A stretch of 64,000 nt of DNA from positions 1 to 64,000 of the forward strand of contig CACXEU010000039.1 of assembly GCA_902766735.1 (NCBI GenBank). The letters are read 5' to 3'. The first letter of the stretch is position 1, and each line of letters opens with the position of its first letter. The notes under the pieces are model-generated. The model was not told where the DNA came from. It worked only from the letters and a program-made list of their open reading frames with translations, and did no database searches. A program made the translations under genes and the position numbers. Source of the DNA: an uncultured Lachnospiraceae bacterium (GTDB taxonomy: Bacteria > Bacillota > Clostridia > Lachnospirales > Lachnospiraceae). Positions 47,138 to 55,637 of this stretch are shown piece after piece.

Positions 47138-48136
47138 CTATAGCTGATGTTCTCTTTCACCCGTTCCGGACTTTGCTTCTACACGTCGCATTTTTTCCGG
47201 ATAGTCTGTTTCCCATGTGTATGAGAAGGTATGATCATTTCCGATGTCATCCTGTTCTGTCGGAAGAACCGGATTTTCAATTCCATCCGGTGTGTAAACA
47301 TCTTCCACACCCTCAGGCTTATTCTGATGTAATTCATTCACTGCCATATCGTATTCCCATCCTTTATGCGGAAAACGATAATGCCATAAAATGTCATTCT
47401 GCATAAAGGATACACCGCATCCCTTAATGGTATTTGCGATAATTACTGTCGGCTTATGAGATTCATCTTTCGCATATGCTTCCACCTTCTGAAATGCTTC
47501 TCTTAATTCCTGATGGTCATTTCCATTAATCTCGATCACATTCCACCCAAAGGCTTTCCACTTCGAACCGAAATCTTCTATCTCCAAAGTATTTTCCTGA
47601 AAGTCCATACTCTGCATATGGTTGTGATCCACGATTGTCACCAGATTATTCAAACGGAAATGGTTTGCAAACAATGCCGCTTCCCAAACAGAACCTTCAT
47701 CGCATTCACCGTCTCCTAACACCACATATACCTTATGCTTCTTTCCATCTTTCTTTGCTGCATATGCCATTCCTGCCGCTGCAGAAAGACCATGTCCTAA
47801 AGAACCGGTAGAAAAATCCACTCCCGGAAGATGATGAGATACATGTCCTGATAAACGACTACCATTCTGATAATGTGTTTTCAATTCTTCCACCTCGAAA
47901 AATCCATTCTCAGCTAATGCCGCATACACTGATGCCCCGGCATGACCTTTACTCAAAATAAAACGATCCCGTTCGTCCCATTCCGGATTATTACTATCCA
48001 CCTTTAAAACTTCTGTATAGAGCATTCCCATAATGTCTGCTACCGATAAAATAGCCCCAATATGAGAACCTCCTGATAAATGCGTCATTTCAATTCCATG
48101 ACGTCTGATTTTCCATGCTAACTGTTCACTAGTCAT
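47138..48136 (-). CDS. Transketolase N-terminal subunit
   Basis: The 332-residue protein carries the thiamine-diphosphate half: SGGSHIGAILS, FILSKGHAG, SLGHGLSAAAGMA and GDGECDEGSVWEAALFANHF, the GDG...N cofactor motif. With the downstream subunit it transfers a two-carbon unit between sugars. Its substrate in this cluster is unknown; making an unusual ketose or branched sugar is possible. Confidence 0.92.
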   Translation of the reverse strand: MTSEQLAWKIRRHGIEMTHLSGGSHIGAILSVADIMGMLYTEVLKVDSNNPEWDERDRFILSKGHAGASVYAALAENGFFEVEELKTHYQNGSRLSGHVSHHLPGVDFSTGSLGHGLSAAAGMAYAAKKDGKKHKVYVVLGDGECDEGSVWEAALFANHFRLNNLVTIVDHNHMQSMDFQENTLEIEDFGSKWKAFGWNVIEINGNDHQELREAFQKVEAYAKDESHKPTVIIANTIKGCGVSFMQNDILWHYRFPHKGWEYDMAVNELHQNKPEGVEDVYTPDGIENPVLPTEQDDIGNDHTFSYTWETDYPEKMRRVEAKSGTGEREHQL

Positions 48137-48152
48137 CTTATTACCTCATCCT

Positions 48153-48692
48153 CTATTCTTCAAATGGTGTTCCCCACCTATCTTTTGTCTTACGAATCAC
48201 TTTTGCGGGAATCCCTGCTACGACACTGTTATCTGGTATATCATGGGTGACAACAGCATTTGCACCGATTACAACATGATTGCCAATCTTGATGCTTCCC
48301 AACACTTTACACCCAGCACCAAAAGCAACGTTATTACCAATGCTAGGACACTCTCCACCAGAAAATTGATTTCCAACCACAACAAAATTTCTGAGAATCA
48401 GATTTTCACCCGCACTTTTTGGGAAAAAAACAACTCCACTATTATGCGCAATAGTCAGTCCCTTTCCAATTGGAACACGATAATTAAAATCAAATCCGTA
48501 CTTATTCCCATAGTGGTTCTTCATTTTTCTTGCAAACACTCCCAACATTCTATAATTGTTAAGATAAAAGAATCTGCTAATTCTTAACCACTTCAAGTAT
48601 TTATATGCACAAGTTCTTTTTCTGTTCTCATTCGCTTTTAAATCTGCTTTTAAAAACTCCCTCAGTTTTTTCCAAGACGTAACATCTTCCAT
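48153..48692 (-). CDS. Serine acetyltransferase-like hexapeptide transferase
   Basis: The 179-residue protein has an N-terminal helical part (KLREFLKADLKANENRKR, RISRFFYLNNYR) and C-terminal beta-helix repeats ending VVTHDIPDNSVVAGIPAKVI. The layout is that of CysE-related acetyltransferases seen in capsule clusters. It lacks the N-terminal domain of true CysE, so a sugar acetyltransferase role is more likely. It overlaps the aldo/keto reductase gene by one base. Confidence 0.87.
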   Translation of the reverse strand: MEDVTSWKKLREFLKADLKANENRKRTCAYKYLKWLRISRFFYLNNYRMLGVFARKMKNHYGNKYGFDFNYRVPIGKGLTIAHNSGVVFFPKSAGENLILRNFVVVGNQFSGGECPSIGNNVAFGAGCKVLGSIKIGNHVVIGANAVVTHDIPDNSVVAGIPAKVIRKTKDRWGTPFEE

Positions 48693-49630
48693 TACTTAGA
48701 CACCTCATCCAGCACTTTTAAATCTTCCTTACTCAGTTTCCAATCCATTCCTTCTACATTCCCTAATATCTGACTCGGTCTCTTTGCCCCGCAAAGTACA
48801 ACCGACTGCGGAATATAGTCTAAGATAAAGCGAATCGCTACTGCTGCCACTGGCTTTCCATATTTTTCAGCGATTCCTTTCATCACTTCAACAATCTCAA
48901 GATTTTTTAATAACTTCTCTCCATGGAAGTTCACATAGATATCTCTGGAACGACGATCATCTGTCCCGAAATCCACGTTTTCCTTTGTATATTTTCCTGT
49001 CAGGATTCCCTGTCCTAAACTTCCCCAGGTAAGTGGTGTCACCTGTAACTTTTCTGACACCTCAAACATATCCTTTTCATTCTTTCGACACGCTAAACTG
49101 TACTCATCCTGAAAACTCACAAACTTCCCAACATATGGTTCTAATTCTGCCAAATCGTCCTGATGGATGTTTGACAAACCGAAATAACGAATATACCCTT
49201 TTTCCTTCAGTTCTTCCAACGTTTCCAGAACCACACTAATCGGTGTTACCCCATCGCGATAATGAACCTGATATAAGTCAATATAATCCGTTCCCAGTCT
49301 TTTTAAGCTTCCTTCCAAAGCCTCTCGAATCCACTCTGGACTGTTATCATAAACGGTCTTTCCGTTTCCGGTTCGCACACCAAACTTTGTAGCAATTACC
49401 ACTTCTTTTCGGTGTTCACCTAACGCCTTCGCTAATGTCTTTTCCGACTGTCCCAGACCGTAGGTGTCCGCAGTATCAAAAAAATTAATTCCATTTTCCA
49501 TTGCAGTATGCACTGCCTCTATTAATTCATTTTCTTGAACGTTACCCCAGCCGTAGCCCCCCATAGGGCAACCACCCATACAAAGTCTGGAAACATTCAA
49601 GTCTGAATTTTTTAACGTTATGTATTCCAT
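48692..49630 (-). CDS. Aldo/keto reductase
   Basis: The 312-residue protein is a (beta/alpha)8 NADPH oxidoreductase. Motifs include FFDTADTYGLGQSE, VIATKFGV, DLYQVHYRD with the catalytic His, and RYFGLSNI. It would reduce a keto sugar or aldehyde. Between the sugar transferase and transketolase genes it probably acts with transketolase in precursor supply. Confidence 0.92.
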   Translation of the reverse strand: MEYITLKNSDLNVSRLCMGGCPMGGYGWGNVQENELIEAVHTAMENGINFFDTADTYGLGQSEKTLAKALGEHRKEVVIATKFGVRTGNGKTVYDNSPEWIREALEGSLKRLGTDYIDLYQVHYRDGVTPISVVLETLEELKEKGYIRYFGLSNIHQDDLAELEPYVGKFVSFQDEYSLACRKNEKDMFEVSEKLQVTPLTWGSLGQGILTGKYTKENVDFGTDDRRSRDIYVNFHGEKLLKNLEIVEVMKGIAEKYGKPVAAVAIRFILDYIPQSVVLCGAKRPSQILGNVEGMDWKLSKEDLKVLDEVSK

Positions 49631-49645
49631 GTCCTAACTCCCATC

Positions 49646-50311
49646 CTACCGATGTTCCTTCTTTACCAAGAACCCAAATGCTTTTCCAAAGACCGCTCCC
49701 AGCGTTTTAAACAAGATATACACATCCGTCTTGAAGGATACGGTATGTGCATATTTCACACGGAGCTGATTCTTTTTCTTTAGCACATATTTTTCATACA
49801 TCTCATCTGCATTCTCTCCGCCAACGATTTCATCCAGATTGATAAATTCCACAGAACTGTAATCGGTAATTCCAGGGCGCACCTGAAAAATATCCTTTTC
49901 CTCACCCTCATACTGATTGACGTACTGTAGCAGTTCTGGCCTCGGACCAATCACACTCATTTTTCCTAAAAGCACCTGACCAATCTGCGGAATTTCATCC
50001 AATTTTGTTTTTCGTAAGATGTTTCCCACCTTCGTGATTCGCGGATCCCCTAAGGCAGTCGTTCCACCACCTACTTGATCTGCATTCTTAATCATACTTC
50101 GGAACTTACATATGCGAAATGGTTTCCCCTTGTACCCCCCACGTTCTGCGCGGTAAAACACCGGGAAACCATCCTCTATAATAATAAATACACTAATAAT
50201 CAGATAAAATGGCCAAAGGAAGCAGAGTGCGATGAGTGTAATGGTAAAATCCAATACACGTTTTACGAAGCGGTTATAGATTCCATTGTACGCGATTCTT
50301 TTCTGTCTCAT
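49646..50311 (-). CDS. Priming sugar-phosphate transferase (EpsL/WbaP-C-like)
   Basis: The 221-residue protein has a membrane helix (about 15-40), then PFYLIISVFI and PFRICKFRSM, KLDEIPQIGQVLLGKMSVIGPRPE, all hallmarks of bacterial sugar transferases that load the first sugar onto undecaprenyl phosphate. It overlaps the dehydratase by 4 bases. This step starts repeat-unit synthesis; the sugar is probably the product of the adjacent dehydratase. Confidence 0.94.
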   Translation of the reverse strand: MRQKRIAYNGIYNRFVKRVLDFTITLIALCFLWPFYLIISVFIIIEDGFPVFYRAERGGYKGKPFRICKFRSMIKNADQVGGGTTALGDPRITKVGNILRKTKLDEIPQIGQVLLGKMSVIGPRPELLQYVNQYEGEEKDIFQVRPGITDYSSVEFINLDEIVGGENADEMYEKYVLKKKNQLRVKYAHTVSFKTDVYILFKTLGAVFGKAFGFLVKKEHR

Positions 50312-52179
50312 CTCTTCTTTAACTCCTTCGGGTGATATGTTGGAACCATTCGCTGAATGATTACACGGATATCCTGAGATTCATCTTCCGCGGCTTCCGC
50401 TAATTCCTCCAGATTCTTATGGAACTGTTCTTCATCGAATTCAATTGGTCGTCCGATGTGAATCAGTTTATTTTCTGTTTCTTTTAATCCTTCTTCATCC
50501 ATCAGAAGTTCTTCATAAAGTTTTTCACCGGGTCTCAGTCCTGTGAACACGATTTCGATGTCCTCTCCTACTTTCATTCCGGAAAGTCGAATCAGGTTCT
50601 TTGCTAAATCATAAATCTTAACCGGCTCGCCCATATCCAGGACAAAGATTTCTCCGCCCTTCGCATAAACTCCGGTCTGAAGAACTAAGGATACAGCCTC
50701 CGGAATGGTCATGAAGTAACGAATGATATCCGGATGGGTTACCGTTACCGGTCCACCACTGGCAATCTGTTTTCGGAACAACGGAATAACACTTCCATTA
50801 CTGCCTAAAACATTTCCGAAACGAACGGCAACATATTCTGTCTTTGACTTCGCATTATACGCCTGAACAATCATTTCACAGATTCGTTTGGAAGCCCCCA
50901 TGACATTGGTCGGATTCACAGCCTTATCCGTGCTAATTAGCACGAAACGCTTCACTCCCCAACGGTTCGCTGACCAAACGGTATTTAAGGTTCCCATGAC
51001 GTTGTTCTTTACTGCTTCTTCCGGGCTGTGTTCCATCAGCGGCACATGCTTATGAGCTGCCGCGTGATACACGATTTCCGGCCTATATTTTTCCATGATG
51101 TCATCAATTCGCTTAGAATCACGAACGGATGCAATTAACACTTCTAAATCCAACCGCGGGTATTTAAATAATAACTCTTGCTGGATATCATAGGCATTGT
51201 TTTCATAGATATCTACAATGATCAGTTTCTTCGGTTCTCGCTTTGCAATCTGTCGACAAAGTTCACTCCCGATGGAACCACCACCACCGGTTACAAGAAT
51301 AGTTTTTCCTGAAATATATTCCTGCACGGAAGCATCATTGATGACAATAGCATCACGTCCCAGTAGGTCGTCAATATTTACATCTCTCAGATTCTTAACC
51401 TGCACATCGTCATTTACCAACTGGTACATTCCCGGCATGGTCTTTAACTCACAGTCGGTTTCCTTACAAATATCCAAGATACCTCGAATGACTTTATTAG
51501 ACTGTGACGGCATAGCAATCACAATCTGATCAATCTTATATTTTTCCACATTGCGAAGAATGGTTTCACGGTCGCCTACCACGCGAACACCGTAAATAAA
51601 GCACCCTTTCTTCTGTTTATCATCATCAATGATACAACGAACCTTGCAGTTCAAATATTCACTGCTGTTGATTTCACGGATGAGAATGGTACCCATCGCA
51701 CCACCACCAACAATCATTACATTTTTTTTCTTTCTTGCAGCATAACGTCCGCGACTATGATTTCGAAGAATTCGATAAAGGAAACGCACGGAAATAACGC
51801 CAAAAGAAGAATAAATAAACGCTAACGGGAAAAAGGATTTCGGAAGATAAGCCCCCATTAGACCTATAATTCCATACTCTGCAATTTGTACCACGGCACA
51901 GGCACAAAAGATATTCATCGCCTCCCGCTGACTAGCGTACCGCCATAAACTGTGATAGAGACGAAATACCCAGAAAATCGTAAACGCCGCTAAAATATAA
52001 AAGAAAATAGACCAGGAAAACGCTTCTTTAAACTCCTTGTTAATGTCATCCCAAACGAATTCGAAGCGTGTCAGCAACGCAAACAAGCCTGCAGCAACCA
52101 CTACAAGCATATCTGCAAGAATCAACACGATTCTCCTGCTCCATATTTTCGTTTCCCATATTCCCTTAATTTTGCTCAT
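50308..52179 (-). CDS. Membrane nucleotide-sugar dehydratase (CapD/FlaA1-like)
   Basis: The 623-residue protein has four N-terminal membrane helices (about 15-125), a first Rossmann-like domain (NVMIVGGGAMGTILI), and a C-terminal extended SDR domain with TGGGGSIGSELCRQI, AAAHKHVPLME and STDKAVNPTNVMGASKR. It resembles PglF-type UDP-GlcNAc 4,6-dehydratases. Its product would be the first sugar of the repeat unit. The start ATG at 52179 overlaps the stop of a possible 24-codon leader ORF. Confidence 0.92.
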   Translation of the reverse strand: MSKIKGIWETKIWSRRIVLILADMLVVVAAGLFALLTRFEFVWDDINKEFKEAFSWSIFFYILAAFTIFWVFRLYHSLWRYASQREAMNIFCACAVVQIAEYGIIGLMGAYLPKSFFPLAFIYSSFGVISVRFLYRILRNHSRGRYAARKKKNVMIVGGGAMGTILIREINSSEYLNCKVRCIIDDDKQKKGCFIYGVRVVGDRETILRNVEKYKIDQIVIAMPSQSNKVIRGILDICKETDCELKTMPGMYQLVNDDVQVKNLRDVNIDDLLGRDAIVINDASVQEYISGKTILVTGGGGSIGSELCRQIAKREPKKLIIVDIYENNAYDIQQELLFKYPRLDLEVLIASVRDSKRIDDIMEKYRPEIVYHAAAHKHVPLMEHSPEEAVKNNVMGTLNTVWSANRWGVKRFVLISTDKAVNPTNVMGASKRICEMIVQAYNAKSKTEYVAVRFGNVLGSNGSVIPLFRKQIASGGPVTVTHPDIIRYFMTIPEAVSLVLQTGVYAKGGEIFVLDMGEPVKIYDLAKNLIRLSGMKVGEDIEIVFTGLRPGEKLYEELLMDEEGLKETENKLIHIGRPIEFDEEQFHKNLEELAEAAEDESQDIRVIIQRMVPTYHPKELKKR

Positions 52180-52250
52180 ATGTATGTCTTCCCTATATAT
52201 GTTTTCTCACGTTCAATAAGCGTTTTTATCTTTCGCATTATTTGCATCAT
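52176..52250 (-). CDS. Possible leader peptide of the polysaccharide operon
   Basis: A 24-codon ORF starting with ATGATG at 52250 stops at TGA (52178-52176), which overlaps the dehydratase ATG as ATGA. It reads MMQIMRKIKTLI and then EREKTYIGKTYI. Only a weak RBS (GGA) precedes it. The overlap would allow translational coupling. Chance is a real alternative. Confidence 0.3.
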   Translation of the reverse strand: MMQIMRKIKTLIEREKTYIGKTYI

Positions 52251-52284
52251 AATTCCATCAAAATGTGATATCAGTCTTGGTGAA

Positions 52285-52313
52285 ATTATACCAAAAATAT
52301 GACTTTTCGTAAA
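52285..52313 (-). promoter_or_regulatory. Promoter of the polysaccharide operon
   Basis: On the minus strand TTTACG (52313-52308), a 17-base spacer and TATAAT (52290-52285) form a good sigma-A promoter about 105 bases upstream of the dehydratase start. The same TTTACG box is used at the GH18 promoter. Confidence 0.7.
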
Positions 52314-52355
52314 TGTATAATTAGTCCATATTTGTCAAAAATATATAAATATGCA

Positions 52356-52383
52356 TTGCTTTAAATGTTGAATTTGTTATAAT
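52356..52383 (+). promoter_or_regulatory. Promoter of the PadR cassette
   Basis: TTGCTT (52356-52361), a 16-base spacer and the consensus TATAAT (52378-52383) lie about 30 bases upstream of the PadR start. Confidence 0.55.
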
Positions 52384-52414
52384 ACTTTTAGCAATAAATG
52401 ATTGAGGTAAAAGA

Positions 52415-52774
52415 ATGGCAAGTAAGAATTATTTCCTTAACGGCATTGCAGAATTATTGATATTGTCGATATTGAAGAAAAATGATACCTATATTTATGA
52501 CATGAAAAAAATCATTAGTGATGTTTCTAATGATGCTCTTCCTATGTCACAAAATACAATCTATTCTGCTGCTTATAAACTGGAAAATGAAGGAAAGATT
52601 TCCGAATATTCTAAATTGGTAGGTCGCAAGCGAACTCGTGTCTACTATCATTTAGAACCAGACGGTTCAGAGTACTTGGAAAAACTTTCTGCCGAGTACC
52701 AATCTGTTGTAAATAACGTTGGAATGATTCTTAATTATTTAGAAACTGAAACGGAGGATTCAGATAATGAATAA
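52415..52774 (+). CDS. PadR-family transcriptional regulator
   Basis: The 119-residue protein is a winged helix-turn-helix: LNGIAELLILSILKKNDTYIYDMK, a recognition helix (MSQNTIYSAAYKLENEGKI), and wing RKRTRVYYHLEPDGSEYL. A C-terminal helix (about 95-115) forms the dimer interface. It is the first gene of a three-gene cassette and probably represses its own promoter. The start has GAGG 7 bases upstream. The 3' end overlaps the next gene by 8 bases. Confidence 0.93.
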   Translation: MASKNYFLNGIAELLILSILKKNDTYIYDMKKIISDVSNDALPMSQNTIYSAAYKLENEGKISEYSKLVGRKRTRVYYHLEPDGSEYLEKLSAEYQSVVNNVGMILNYLETETEDSDNE

Positions 52775-53141
52775 ACTCAGTAAAAAGTACATTCAAAATG
52801 CAAAAACCCTTTTTCCAATCATGAGCAAATCAGAACGAGACTATTTATATAAACTAAAGCTCAATGTAGTGGATTACCTTTCCGAATCACCGGACAGTTC
52901 AATGGAGGATTTAATTCAGGAGTTTGGTACTCCCGAAGAAATCGTTGCTTCTTACTTTGCCAGCGTAGATACCAACGTAATTATAAAAAAAATTCGTTTA
53001 TCTCGATATCTTAAAATCATGTTGCTAACTATCATTCTGTGTCTTTTATTATTTACATCCTTGTTTCTTAAGTTTTCATACGATAAACACCAGGTCTTTA
53101 TGGATGAAAGCGCAATTATTGAAGACACAGTAATTGAATAA
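52767..53141 (+). CDS. Small single-pass membrane protein with HAAS-like N-terminus
   Basis: The 124-residue protein has a cytoplasmic N-terminal domain (about 1-75; SERDYLYKLKLNVVDYL and EEIVASYF) resembling the HAAS/DUF1700-like domains that accompany PadR regulators. One membrane helix (about 88-106, LTIILCLLLFTSLFL) and a short outer tail follow. It probably relays an outside or membrane signal to the PadR protein, a role inferred from family context. The gene overlaps its neighbour by 8 bases. Confidence 0.75.
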   Translation: MNKLSKKYIQNAKTLFPIMSKSERDYLYKLKLNVVDYLSESPDSSMEDLIQEFGTPEEIVASYFASVDTNVIIKKIRLSRYLKIMLLTIILCLLLFTSLFLKFSYDKHQVFMDESAIIEDTVIE

Positions 53142-53157
53142 TTATTTGGAGGAGAAA

Positions 53158-53634
53158 ATGAAAAATTTAAAAAAAGCTTTTATTGCAGTAATTTTATGTT
53201 TAACACTGATTATGTCATCTTCCAGCTTTGTCATGGCAAATGAAGAAGCTATAGATCCGGACGAAATTGCAAGCTCTACGACTACTATTGCCACTGAGAC
53301 AACATATGCAAGATTAAGATTGCGAGCTGGGAAAGAGCAGACAATCACAAAGACCAAGACAACATCTTATAAAAATGCCGACGGAAAAGTATTATGGAAA
53401 ATATCCCTTACAGCAACATTTACATATGATGGTTCCACATCAAAATGTACCAAATGTTCTCATACTGCTTCCGCTCCCGCATCTACATGGTCGATTAAAA
53501 GCTCTAGTTCATCTAAATCTCACAACAAAGCTACTGCAACTGTCATTGCAGTACATTCGGATGTTTGGGGAATCAAGATTCCATACAAAAAAACAATCAC
53601 ATTGACTTGTTCCGCAGACGGAAAAATCTCATAA
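53158..53634 (+). CDS. Secreted beta-rich protein of unknown function
   Basis: The ATG at 53158 is preferred, with GGAGG 5 bases upstream, giving 158 residues. It has a signal peptide ending at SSFVMA-N, an acidic lead, and a domain rich in Thr/Ser/Lys strands (KTKTTSYKNADGKVLWKI, CTKCSHTASAP, KIPYKKTITLTCS). The pair C..C in a CTKC pattern may form a disulphide or bind metal. Such proteins often follow PadR/HAAS-type genes in Clostridia, which suggests a cell-surface stress or signalling role, not proven. Confidence 0.65.
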   Translation: MKNLKKAFIAVILCLTLIMSSSSFVMANEEAIDPDEIASSTTTIATETTYARLRLRAGKEQTITKTKTTSYKNADGKVLWKISLTATFTYDGSTSKCTKCSHTASAPASTWSIKSSSSSKSHNKATATVIAVHSDVWGIKIPYKKTITLTCSADGKIS

Positions 53635-53675
53635 CGATTTAAATATAAACTTGAAAGGTAATAATTATCCACGTT

Positions 53676-53703
53676 AAAAGAACGCCATAATCGGCGTTCT
53701 TTT
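53676..53703. terminator. Bidirectional terminator between convergent genes
   Basis: AAAAGAACGCC (53676-53686) pairs with GGCGTTCTTTT (53693-53703) around a 6-base loop, with T runs on both strands. It ends the PadR cassette and the lipoprotein gene at 53708. Confidence 0.85.
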
Positions 53704-53707
53704 TTTA

Positions 53708-54997
53708 CTACTTTATATTTATTTCTCTAATGTCATGTTCATCATAGCTTTCATAATTCTCGTCAAAAGCTGTTTCATTTACCAGTAGACCTTTTTCATT
53801 CCGATCAATTGCGTAGAAAACTTTTCCCTCTTCGCCATAATGATCTTCGTTCAACTCTCCGGTTTCCAAATTATAACTGTAATACTTTGGAGGCTGTTTT
53901 AAATCAACCCTTGGTTCCCGTTCTTTTTTCGTTGCCTCGTCCATTTCCATAGAAGTAATATAAACGATACCATCATTTAGCGTTTCCATATTCATAAAAG
54001 AAGAGAATATTTCTTTTCGTTCTTTGGTCTTCATATTATAGGAATACACAGTATAATCACCTGCCAAAGGTTCCAAATAGACTACCGTATCTTTATCAAA
54101 TCCAAGAATCACATAGGACCCGTCCATACATTCAAGTCCCTTATATTCTTCAAACTGACATTCAAATCCGATATCAAACGGTTTTAACTTCTTTGTTTTT
54201 AAATCATAAACATATTTCTTTTTCCGAAGTCCAATCCTCTTTACGTTTTCCTGATGTGAAAATTTTTCTGACTGAGCCCACTCTATGTATTTTGCAACAT
54301 TATCGAAACCGGCCTCAGCATAGGTTTTTTCTCTGCAAAAATAAGAAATAATTAACTTTCCATCATAGAAATGAATATCTTCGCAATTGGCATCTGCATA
54401 GGTCCCAAGATTCGTCAATTGTTTTACCGATCCCTTTGATAAATCAATCTCATATACCTCAGCCGCACCGCCAACCTGTTCTTCCTGTCCCTCTTCAACT
54501 TCCTCGTAGACCTCTTCTCTGGAAGAAACATAAACCTTATCCTGACATCTAACACCCTTTGACTCTGTGTTCAAAGTAAAATTCAAATCCGCTTTTTTCT
54601 TTTTATCTGTTCCATCCTGCTTTGAGCTCCATAAGGAATATCCTTCATCCCCCTCAACAAAATAGAACGTTCTATCATTATAAACAAATGGATAATACGT
54701 TGCTCCGTCTATTATTGCATCACACTGTATTATTCCATTTTGATACTCTTCAATGTTATGAGAACAGTTTTTCCGTCCACAAGCGTACAAATAACCATTC
54801 CTGTCGTAATCGTAATAATATAATGCAGTACACTCTCCGCCTTCGCGAGCTACTAATAAATCATCTGTCACAGATTTAAAAGGATTTAGTTCCGTTACCT
54901 CATCCTTCGTTTTTTTTACTGGTTCATTTTTATCACATGCACAACAATTCAAAACCATAAATGTGCATACGACCATCAATAGTAATTTCTTTCTCAT
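53708..54997 (-). CDS. Lipoprotein with predicted beta-propeller-like repeats
   Basis: The 429-residue protein has a lipoprotein signal peptide with likely lipidated C21 (NCCAC). The rest is rich in Tyr, Asp and beta strands with repeated YYYDYD, YACGRKNCSH, LWSSKQDGTDK and YSYNMKTKERK segments. This is like the TolB/DUF5050-type lipoproteins of Clostridia that read out surface state. A propeller fold is inferred from the periodic strand pattern. No catalytic motif was seen. It lies convergent with the secreted protein above. Confidence 0.7.
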   Translation of the reverse strand: MRKKLLLMVVCTFMVLNCCACDKNEPVKKTKDEVTELNPFKSVTDDLLVAREGGECTALYYYDYDRNGYLYACGRKNCSHNIEEYQNGIIQCDAIIDGATYYPFVYNDRTFYFVEGDEGYSLWSSKQDGTDKKKKADLNFTLNTESKGVRCQDKVYVSSREEVYEEVEEGQEEQVGGAAEVYEIDLSKGSVKQLTNLGTYADANCEDIHFYDGKLIISYFCREKTYAEAGFDNVAKYIEWAQSEKFSHQENVKRIGLRKKKYVYDLKTKKLKPFDIGFECQFEEYKGLECMDGSYVILGFDKDTVVYLEPLAGDYTVYSYNMKTKERKEIFSSFMNMETLNDGIVYITSMEMDEATKKEREPRVDLKQPPKYYSYNLETGELNEDHYGEEGKVFYAIDRNEKGLLVNETAFDENYESYDEHDIREINIK

Positions 54998-55041
54998 TTT
55001 TTATCCCTCAGTCCCAATTTGTAACCAATCAACACAAGAAA

Positions 55042-55068
55042 TCCACCTGCAACAAAGATGCAGGTGGA
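55042..55068 (-). terminator. Terminator of the small secreted-protein gene
   Basis: TCCACCTGCA (55042-55051) pairs perfectly with TGCAGGTGGA (55059-55068) around a 7-base loop. The T-tract on the minus strand is weak. It follows the stop at 55081. Confidence 0.6.
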
Positions 55069-55080
55069 CAAACTTTTAAA

Positions 55081-55473
55081 CTAGATAGACAATGACAATT
55101 TTTTTGTGAATTCTTTCTGTTCCACACCGAAATATAATTCTTCATGTACACTAGATGCTTTCTTCAAGTTTGACTTTCCAGATCCAACTTCTGATTTTTT
55201 AACAGTAACTGATGTCTGGCTACTATACAGAGTATTGACTTTTGTTTTCTTCTTTCCATCTGTATTTGTTGCTGTTACTTTCACGTATCCAGCAAATCCT
55301 GTTGCAGGATGAGCAGCTGTTGAAATTGTTGTTGTTCCTGTAGCCTTTGTTGTTGTTAATGTTAATTTTCCAATTCCGCTTTTTGCTGTTGCTGCTGATG
55401 CGCTAGTTGCTAAACCTAATGACATAGTAGCCATTAATCCCATTGCTACGATTCTCTTTTTCATATTTCTCAT
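55081..55473 (-). CDS. Small secreted protein with strong promoter
   Basis: The 130-residue protein has a clean signal peptide (cut after SASA, about residue 28) and then a Thr/Ser/Lys/Gly-rich, strand-prone mature part of about 100 residues with no Cys. No family was recognised. It resembles the product at 53158 in size and composition but not in clear sequence. The promoter at 55527-55555 is near consensus, so expression may be high. A hairpin follows the stop. Confidence 0.7.
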   Translation of the reverse strand: MRNMKKRIVAMGLMATMSLGLATSASAATAKSGIGKLTLTTTKATGTTTISTAAHPATGFAGYVKVTATNTDGKKKTKVNTLYSSQTSVTVKKSEVGSGKSNLKKASSVHEELYFGVEQKEFTKKLSLSI

Positions 55474-55526
55474 TTTTCAATTTCCTTTCATTTCTCTTAA
55501 GTTTTTCACAAAGCTTTGCAAAACTC

Positions 55527-55555
55527 ATTGTAATCCTATTGCGACATTTTGTCAA
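55527..55555 (-). promoter_or_regulatory. Near-consensus promoter of the small secreted-protein gene
   Basis: On the minus strand TTGACA (55555-55550), a 17-base spacer and TACAAT (55532-55527) lie about 55 bases upstream of the start. Confidence 0.85.
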
Positions 55556-55601
55556 CAAATATTTTGGTCATCAAAACATTTAATTATAAAAGTAATGCTG
55601 T

Positions 55602-55631
55602 AAAAAAGAACCTGGCCAAGACCAGGTTCTT
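55602..55631 (-). terminator. Terminator of the surface-protein operon
   Basis: AAGAACCTGG (55606-55615) pairs with CCAGGTTCTT (55622-55631) around a 6-base loop, with a run of T on the minus strand. It lies 6 bases after the stop of the Ig-like surface protein. Confidence 0.9.
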
Positions 55632-55637
55632 CTGACA

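Noticed and set aside
53375-53605. Plus-strand ORF overlapping the secreted-protein gene
   Set aside because: It is out of frame with a gene that has a signal peptide and good RBS, and it has no recognisable domain.
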